Assembly (NCBI GenBank): GCA_963920765.1
Contig: OY987243.1
Span: 18,285,419-18,349,418, forward strand
Direction: 5' to 3'
Length of the DNA stretch: 64,000 nt
Source of the DNA: Ulota crispa
Lineage: Eukaryota > Streptophyta > Bryopsida > Orthotrichales > Orthotrichaceae
The stretch's first letter is position 1. Each line of letters opens with the position of its first letter. Below, one piece after another: positions 58,709-64,000 of the stretch. The translations under genes were made by a program, and so were the position numbers. Under the pieces are notes generated by a model that did not search any database, was not told where the DNA came from, and worked only from the letters and a program-made list of their open reading frames with translations.

Positions 58709-60016
58709 CTTGCAGTAAACTTCAATGGACTGAGGTTCATTTCTTTGAGAATAGTTACCACCCTAGGACATCATTCTTGGAAGAATCTTCAAGTTCATTT
58801 TCTTGCGAATAGTGCCCACCATAAGACATTCTTGGAAGAATATTCAATTGAAAGAAACATTGGAAAATGGACTTTTCATGGAAGTTGGTAATTTCTTTTC
58901 ACGAGCACTAGACAATCTTGGACATCATTCTTGGAAGAATGTTCAGATAAACAAGTAAGATCCGGGAATTGGTTAAATGAAGACCTAACCATACGTTAGA
59001 AAACATGTCCCAAAACAAGCTACTTTGCACCATAATGAATGACATGTACACCTCAAGTAGTATGAAGAGAAACAATGATCTCCAATTCATGTTGGATTTG
59101 ATCTCACATTCTAATAATTGGGCTTGGGATGGCGCATGTATCCGCGCCACCCCAAATCCAAATACTCCAAGGGATCTCCATTCCTGTCCCACTTGATATT
59201 GCCTTGTAATATCTGGGCTTGGGGTCACGTGGATGCACGCGCCACTCGGACCAACGTCGGCAACGACGCTGGTCTATGTGGCGCGCGCTACTCCAAGCCT
59301 AAACACTACAAGGCAAGATGAAGTCTAACATGAATAGAGATCTTTTGTTATATTTGGGCTTGGGGTCACGTGGATGTGCGCACTATCTGGACCAGCGTCG
59401 TCGTCGACGTTGGTCCGGGTGGCGCGCGCATTTATGTGACCCCAAGCCCAGATATTACAAGGCAATATCAAGTGGGACAGGAATGGAGATCCCTTGGAGT
59501 ATTTGGATTTGGGGTGGCGCGGATACATGCGCCATTCCAAGCCCAATTATTAGAATGTGAGATCAAATCCAACATGAATTGGAGATCATTGTTTCTCTTC
59601 ATACTACTTGAGGTGTACATGTCATTCATTATGGTGCAAAGTAGCTTGTTTTGGGACATGTTTTCTAACGTATGGTTAGGTCTTCATTTAACCAATTCCC
59701 GGATCTTACTTGTTTATCTGAACATTCTTCCAAGAATGATGTCCAAGATTGTCTAGTGCTCGTGAAAAGAAATTACCAACTTCCATGAAAAGTCCATTTT
59801 CCAATGTTTCTTTCAATTGAATATTCTTCCAAGAATGATGTCTTATGGTGGGCACTGTCCGTAAGAAAATGAACTTGAAGATTCTTCCAAGAATGATGTC
59901 ATACAATGGCCAAAGTGCACAATGAAATGAACTTGAAGATTCTTCCAAGAATGATGTCTTAGGGTGGCAACTATTCTTGAAGAAATGAACATTAGTCCAT
60001 TGAAGTTTACTACAAG
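58709..60016. repeat. 1.3-kb palindrome (fold-back element) with nested hairpins
   Basis: Left arm 58709 to about 59330, right arm from there to 60016. The outer ends CTTGCAGTAAACTTCAATGG and CCATTGAAGTTTACTACAAG are inverted copies. The arms share long near-identical stretches (for example CATGTCCCAAAACAAGCTAC at about 59006 and its complement at about 59641). Each arm carries spaced copies of ATTCTTGGAAGAAT (58772, 58830, 58928 on the left; about 59723, 59820, 59882, 59937 on the right). The right arm has one extra unit, making it about 60 bp longer. ORFs 59228-58908 (-) and 59370-59756 (+) are the same sequence in the two arms and are not independent genes. No transposase. Confidence 0.92.
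59209..59450. repeat. GC-rich nested hairpins at the palindrome centre
   Basis: Two hairpins (about 59209-59305 and 59353-59450) each run from GGGCTTGGGGTCACGTGGAT towards a central ACCAACGTCG / CGACGCTGGT type pair and back to CCAAGC or CCCCAAGCCC. They are also inverted copies of each other. The cores are rich in CG dinucleotides and contain CACGTG, in sharp contrast with the AT-rich surroundings. Confidence 0.8.
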
Positions 60017-60540
60017 TTTAGGGGTTTAGGATGAAAGGTTTATGGCAAGATGATGAAGCTTGTGGCCATTGCGTACTTGGCCAATGGCAAAAAAAAATTG
60101 GAGCATGTATTTGTACATACTATTTTAGTGTTGTAGGTATGGCTTGAAGAAGATTGCCACTGTTTCATCTCATGAGGCTTTTTCTATTAGGTTGAGAACC
60201 ACTATAGTTCAAACAAACCTCTAGAAATGACCATGGACAAGCTATAGATTGTAGCTACTTGTTACACAACTGATTTCCACAAAACTAAGTTCTGAAGTGT
60301 TGAAACTCATCTTTGCCCTCTCAAAAATCAAGGCAATTTCCTCCAAAGCTAGTTCCAGATGATCTTTTGAAAGTTTATTCGGCCAAATGCATTTAGTTTG
60401 TCGAGGTAGGCTTGAACACGTCCATATTGCTCTTCTTGTGCTCCTATAGACTTGTTTTTATTATGAATATATTATGTGATATTTTTGAATTTAGTCAATC
60501 ATAGTTATAATTTATATTTGTCAATGTTCATTTTCAAATT
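60017..60540. other. Intergenic, nothing recognised
   Basis: Spacer between the palindrome and the broken gene; no ORF or repeat of note. Confidence 0.4.
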
Positions 60541-62072
60541 GAAGATGGTGCAACCATTCACTTTGACAGCGTCCCTAAGAAGGATAATTTGCTGGTGAAC
60601 ATGCTAGTGCTACTAGAGTCTGAGACTCTTTTGAAGTATATTGAAGGTTGGTGTCAAAAAATCTAGGATCAGAAGTTCAATGGGTACCTCAAAGGCAGCC
60701 GTAACTTTAAGAAAGGTGATAATTTTTCCAAATTTAATGGATCCAAATAAGCTATTCAACGGGTCCTTCACCGGTATAATTTTCAATTGGAAGCATTCTA
60801 TTTCTTTTTGTGATCTTTGTTTCATTGAACTTTAGTACTAGTGCTACAGAGCTGGGGATCTTACAAAATGATTTTGATAATTTTCTTATTTCTATTCTAA
60901 ATCATTGTACTAGAGAGGTGTAACGTTTTCTCCTTTGTGTTTGCTTGATCCGCTTCTTTTATGTGAATCCTGAGTATTAGGTCACTCCACAGTTGCTATC
61001 TAGATACTCTAAATGGAGATCTTTTATCTCTATTGTTTGTTTTGTTGAACGTATTCCAAGCATGAGCTTATAGCTAAGCAAAGTGTTTCACGTCATGGCC
61101 TTCCCCTTTTCCTATCTTTATGGCAAGACAGCAACTCTATAAAATACATAATTACACATGCTTAGCAAAGAACCTATACCACAACGCATTTGGCTAGTAA
61201 TGGCTGGTATCTGGATTGTAGTATTGAGTTTACACATCCTTCACGAAGGTGTAGTTGCGTAAATCTCTAGAAGGGGTTGGGGTGATTGACCTAGATGTTG
61301 ATGAGTTTAGGGGATTGGATGATGTGGCAAGAGCCAAGGCAATTGAGAAGTGGACCATAGTAGACAAGAAGAAGGAGTTGAAAGAGGCCAATGTTGTTGC
61401 TTAGAAGGTTGTCAAAGAGGTTGAGAAGATAAGGAAGGCCGAGGAAAATGCTACTAAGAAAGAAAAGGGACCTAAACCAAAATGTAAAACTGTAAATGTT
61501 TCAATCACAAATGTTTCTGACCAAGCTCTGATTTTGGTGGCTGGAACCTCCAACATAGAGACCCGGTCTCAGAGCACTTTGAAGAGGAAGAGCGCGGCAA
61601 TTAACTTGACTGATAAGGAGGAGACCCTTCTAAAAGGTACGGATGTCATGATCCTTGATGACCACTTGGATATTGCCACAGAAGACATGATCATCAATGT
61701 CTCCATTTCTAATGTTGTGGGAGACATGGACAACAAGAGTCCTAACAAATGCTCTATCATTCTACACTTCTTACGGAAGGTATTCACTTTATCTCTTATT
61801 TTTTTGCTTTGAATTTCCACTAGCAATACCCATAGCTACCAAACATTGCATCTTATCGTTCAAGTTCAAATGAATTTGGTTTTTATTTTGAATTCTGGAT
61901 TGTACTAGTGCAGGTTGCCAAAGGCAAGGATCAGCTCTTTGAAAGAAAGGCGCATGTGGATGTTGTTGTTGATCTTGTACTTGTTGATTGCCTAGTGATG
62001 GCAGCAATAGGGCAGGGACCATGTGTGGACCCCTTTAGCAGTGACTTTGCTAATGAGTCTAGTAAGGCTTAG
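60541..62072 (+). pseudogene. Broken multi-exon gene, family unknown
   Basis: Three coding-like blocks on the plus strand. Block 1 (60541 to about 60780) reads EDGATIHFDSVPKKDNLLVN onwards but contains in-frame TAG and TAA. Block 2 (about 61268-61779) reads LEGVGVIDLDVDEFRGLDDV, then a Lys/Glu-rich likely coiled coil with one in-frame TAG (61402-61404), and ends at an AAG/GTATTC donor. Block 3 (61914-62072) follows a TAGTGCAG acceptor in the same phase and ends VDPFSSDFANESSKA plus stop. The charged, Ser/Thr-containing sequence looks real but I do not recognise it. The several stops and lack of a start mark it as a pseudogene or transposon-carried remnant. Confidence 0.5.
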
Positions 62073-63224
62073 CATTTTGGCACTTTTTCACTTGGGTGTA
62101 ATATATTTTTTGTATCGGCTTGAATATTCTATAGATTTTTGCTTTGCCTTGTTTGATTTCATCAATCTTCTTGCAACAATCATGTTCTTATCTTTGCTCA
62201 TTCCCTTTTTATTTCTATTGATTCTCTATGTAACTGTGTTCTTGCATTCTGACCTTACTACTAGAGACCATATTTTTAAACGGCCTATGCAAATGAAACT
62301 TTAACTGACTTAATCCTAGTTTCTATGCTCCCACGGTCATAGGATTTTGGCTAATCTTGGTCACCCTAAACCCATGGTAATAGGTCATTTCTGTAAATTC
62401 CTAAGTCACAAACTTCTTGCTCACATGCTCACAGGCTCATAGGCTCACAGGCTTGCCTCCTAACAACCCTTCTACTATGCCCCCTGATGTTTAGGGGTTA
62501 AGGTTATGATTACGGGGATCAAAACTATCTTGACTCTAGTCACTTCTTATTGGAAACATTTTGGCTTGCTTAAACCCAAAATAACCAAGATGCCTCATGT
62601 ACTTTAACAAAAATTTATTGGTGCAAGTTTGAACATGTCATATGAAAACCTGGATTCTTCATGTTATTTCTGTGTTGATCAACACACCATAATCTTCTTC
62701 ACTAAATTTTGGTTACAAAAACTACATTTTTTGCGTTATACTGAATTGGGCATTTTCCATCCATGGATCCTTGGCTCTCTAGGGAATACTGAGTACAGTA
62801 GTAATGTTGCTATTTCCGTTGATGGGCTTCATCCGATGAATGTCGCTTCATCCATCCAAAGATGGATGATACTTAGGAACTTGTAAACCTCGACGTCCTC
62901 TCTCCCGCTCTACAGCCCAACGTTCAGGTACAAACATTTCTGCGATCGACCTCGAGTGCGGTAGAAGCCAAGCTTTTCCACAGATTTCTGAAATTGTTTT
63001 TAAGAGATCATCCCCTTCCTTCACTATTTGTCATTCTTGCGGAACACGTCAAAGAGCTCACTCATTGCCTGCGGAAATTTGAATTTTACGACACACGCAC
63101 GTGGGGTTTTCAGAGGAGTGGAGATTCAAGTGAAAGGCTCTGTGATCACATCGTTTGTGCAGTTGATGCTGCGGTCCGGGAGTTCAGATGGTTTTAGAGC
63201 CCAAGCAGACGCTTTGTTGAGACG
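62073..63224. other. Upstream flank of GET1, with one TTAA-type end
   Basis: A lone right terminus of the TTAA families (CTGATGTTTAGGGGTTAA, about 62490-62507) is seen without its partner. GC content rises after about 62880, consistent with promoter and leader of the GET1 gene. Short ORFs at 62629 and 62994-63237 are not supported. Confidence 0.45.
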
Positions 63225-64000
63225 ATGGTGGCATTGATGGGGGTCGAGACACTAGGCGGCACGGCACCGCTGCTCTGGTTCTGCCTACTCTTGCTCTTGG
63301 AGATTGCGCTCCGGTTCCTGCCGTCTCATTTTTCTCCTAAAAAGCGTGTTTCAGCTCAGGAGGCGGAATTGGTGCGCCAGATCAAGCAGTTGAATCGAGA
63401 GGCCGATGCGCTGAACACGTAAAACCGATCAGTCCTGGAGCTTCTGCTGTTCTTAGTTTTTAAATTTTAGGGTTCCTGCGTAGGAGTCAGTTTTGAGACT
63501 ATTTTGTTGAGCCAAATTTGCTGGTGGCGTGCAGGCCTGCAACTTTTGCTAAGTCGTCGAAGCTGAGGCGTGCTGCTGTAGCGAAAGAGAAGGAACGTGC
63601 AGCGTGTAAGTTATTACATACATTGGCACTCTTTCAGATTTGGACTTCTCTTTCCTTGTGGTGTGCATTTCGTCCATGGAGTTGTTATTGAGGAGGTTGA
63701 ATTGTTACCGAGATAATGAAGTTGTTGGACTAGTGAAACAAAATTAGGTTTAGGCTTGAGGACCCGTCTGAACACCCTTGAAATTAATGAATGGTGAGCC
63801 GCAAAACAAGAATTCTGGTTTTTTTTATGCACAATCTTTAGCTTATTTTATGTTATGTCTGCAAAGGTGAGTGTGGCTCACATTTGAATGAGTGTATTTC
63901 TTTTATTCATTCTTTGCTCCTAATGGTTGCATCTTATGTGATAGTGATTGATGACGAATTATATTGCTTTACTTGTAGACCAGTTCTTTAATTATTTAGT
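63225..64000 (+). CDS. GET1: GET1/WRB-like tail-anchored protein receptor, 5' part
   Basis: Exon 1 is 63225-63418 and exon 2 is 63535-63605; the next exon lies beyond the window, and the remaining 395 bp is intron. ER membrane receptor that with a CAML/GET2-type partner inserts tail-anchored proteins delivered by GET3. The visible 88 residues start MVALMGVETLGGTAPLLWFC. A transmembrane segment spans about residues 13-32. Then comes a charged coiled-coil start (SAQEAELVRQIKQLNREADA), and, across the phase-2 junction, LNTPATFAKSSKLRRAAVAK followed by EKERAA. The RQIKQLxREADAL and PATFAKSSKLRR blocks match plant GET1. A second ATG lies at 63237. The GTAAGTT donor at 63606 supports the end of exon 2. 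Confidence 0.88.

Noticed and set aside
58908..59756. Two similar ORFs of 106 and 128 codons suggesting a duplicated gene
   Set aside because: They are the two arms of the palindrome read on opposite strands. They extend into hairpin sequence and have no start context or motif.
58772..59955. Regularly spaced ATTCTTGGAAGAAT copies resembling a CRISPR-like array or heat-shock promoter
   Set aside because: The genome is plant nuclear, spacing is irregular, and copies mirror each other across a palindrome. The heat-shock element match is only a minimal GAAnnTTC in some copies.
1..64000. Search by eye for reverse transcriptase, integrase, transposase, rRNA, tRNA or organellar genes
   Set aside because: No motif such as YxDD, DDE context or a tRNA cloverleaf was found. 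A profile and tRNA scan would be decisive and could not be run.

Overview
The window is nuclear DNA of a land plant. It has split genes with GT-AG introns, a 28-exon transportin-3/MOS14 gene, a plastid ClpR subunit, a plant-type GET1/WRB receptor and small secreted glycine-rich proteins, set in AT-rich repeat-filled DNA. The lineage cannot be fixed from the sequence. A YbiU/DUF1479 gene together with low gene density makes me lean weakly to a non-seed plant (bryophyte, lycophyte or fern).

Layout. 1-7.9 kb: repeats only, including a possible CACTA-type element (1997-5543) around a decayed gene fragment, and a Stowaway-like MITE (6220-6797). 7.9-17.9 kb (-): complete transportin-3/MOS14; its 28 exons join to 992 codons without a frame break. 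19.1-21.4 kb (+): an uninterrupted GC-rich DUF1479 gene whose 5' end lies in a 435-bp tandem duplication. 21.9-38.8 kb: three small secreted Gly/His-rich protein genes (21911 +, 28889 -, 38799 -), each with a signal-peptide exon, a phase-0 intron and a low-complexity exon, separated by AT-rich DNA with a minisatellite and an 887-bp fold-back repeat. 40-50 kb: clustered MITEs and no gene. 50.8-52.6 kb (-): intact intronless ClpR4 coding sequence with a probable 5'UTR intron. 53-55.6 kb: a run of TTAA-flanked elements, two junctions sharing a single TTAA. 57.4-62.1 kb: two broken genes on either side of a 1.3-kb palindrome with nested GC-rich hairpins. 63.2-64 kb (+): first two exons of GET1/WRB, running off the end.

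The functional genes belong to separate house-keeping routes (nuclear import of SR splicing factors, plastid proteolysis, tail-anchored protein insertion) and are not organised together. The local structure of most interest is the trio of secreted Gly/His-rich genes, the TTAA-specific MITEs, the nested palindrome, and the DUF1479 gene with its duplicated leader. No intact reverse transcriptase or transposase was recognised anywhere. All exon boundaries were placed by eye from GT/AG signals and reading frame, and for MOS14, ClpR4 and GET1 also from remembered family similarity.
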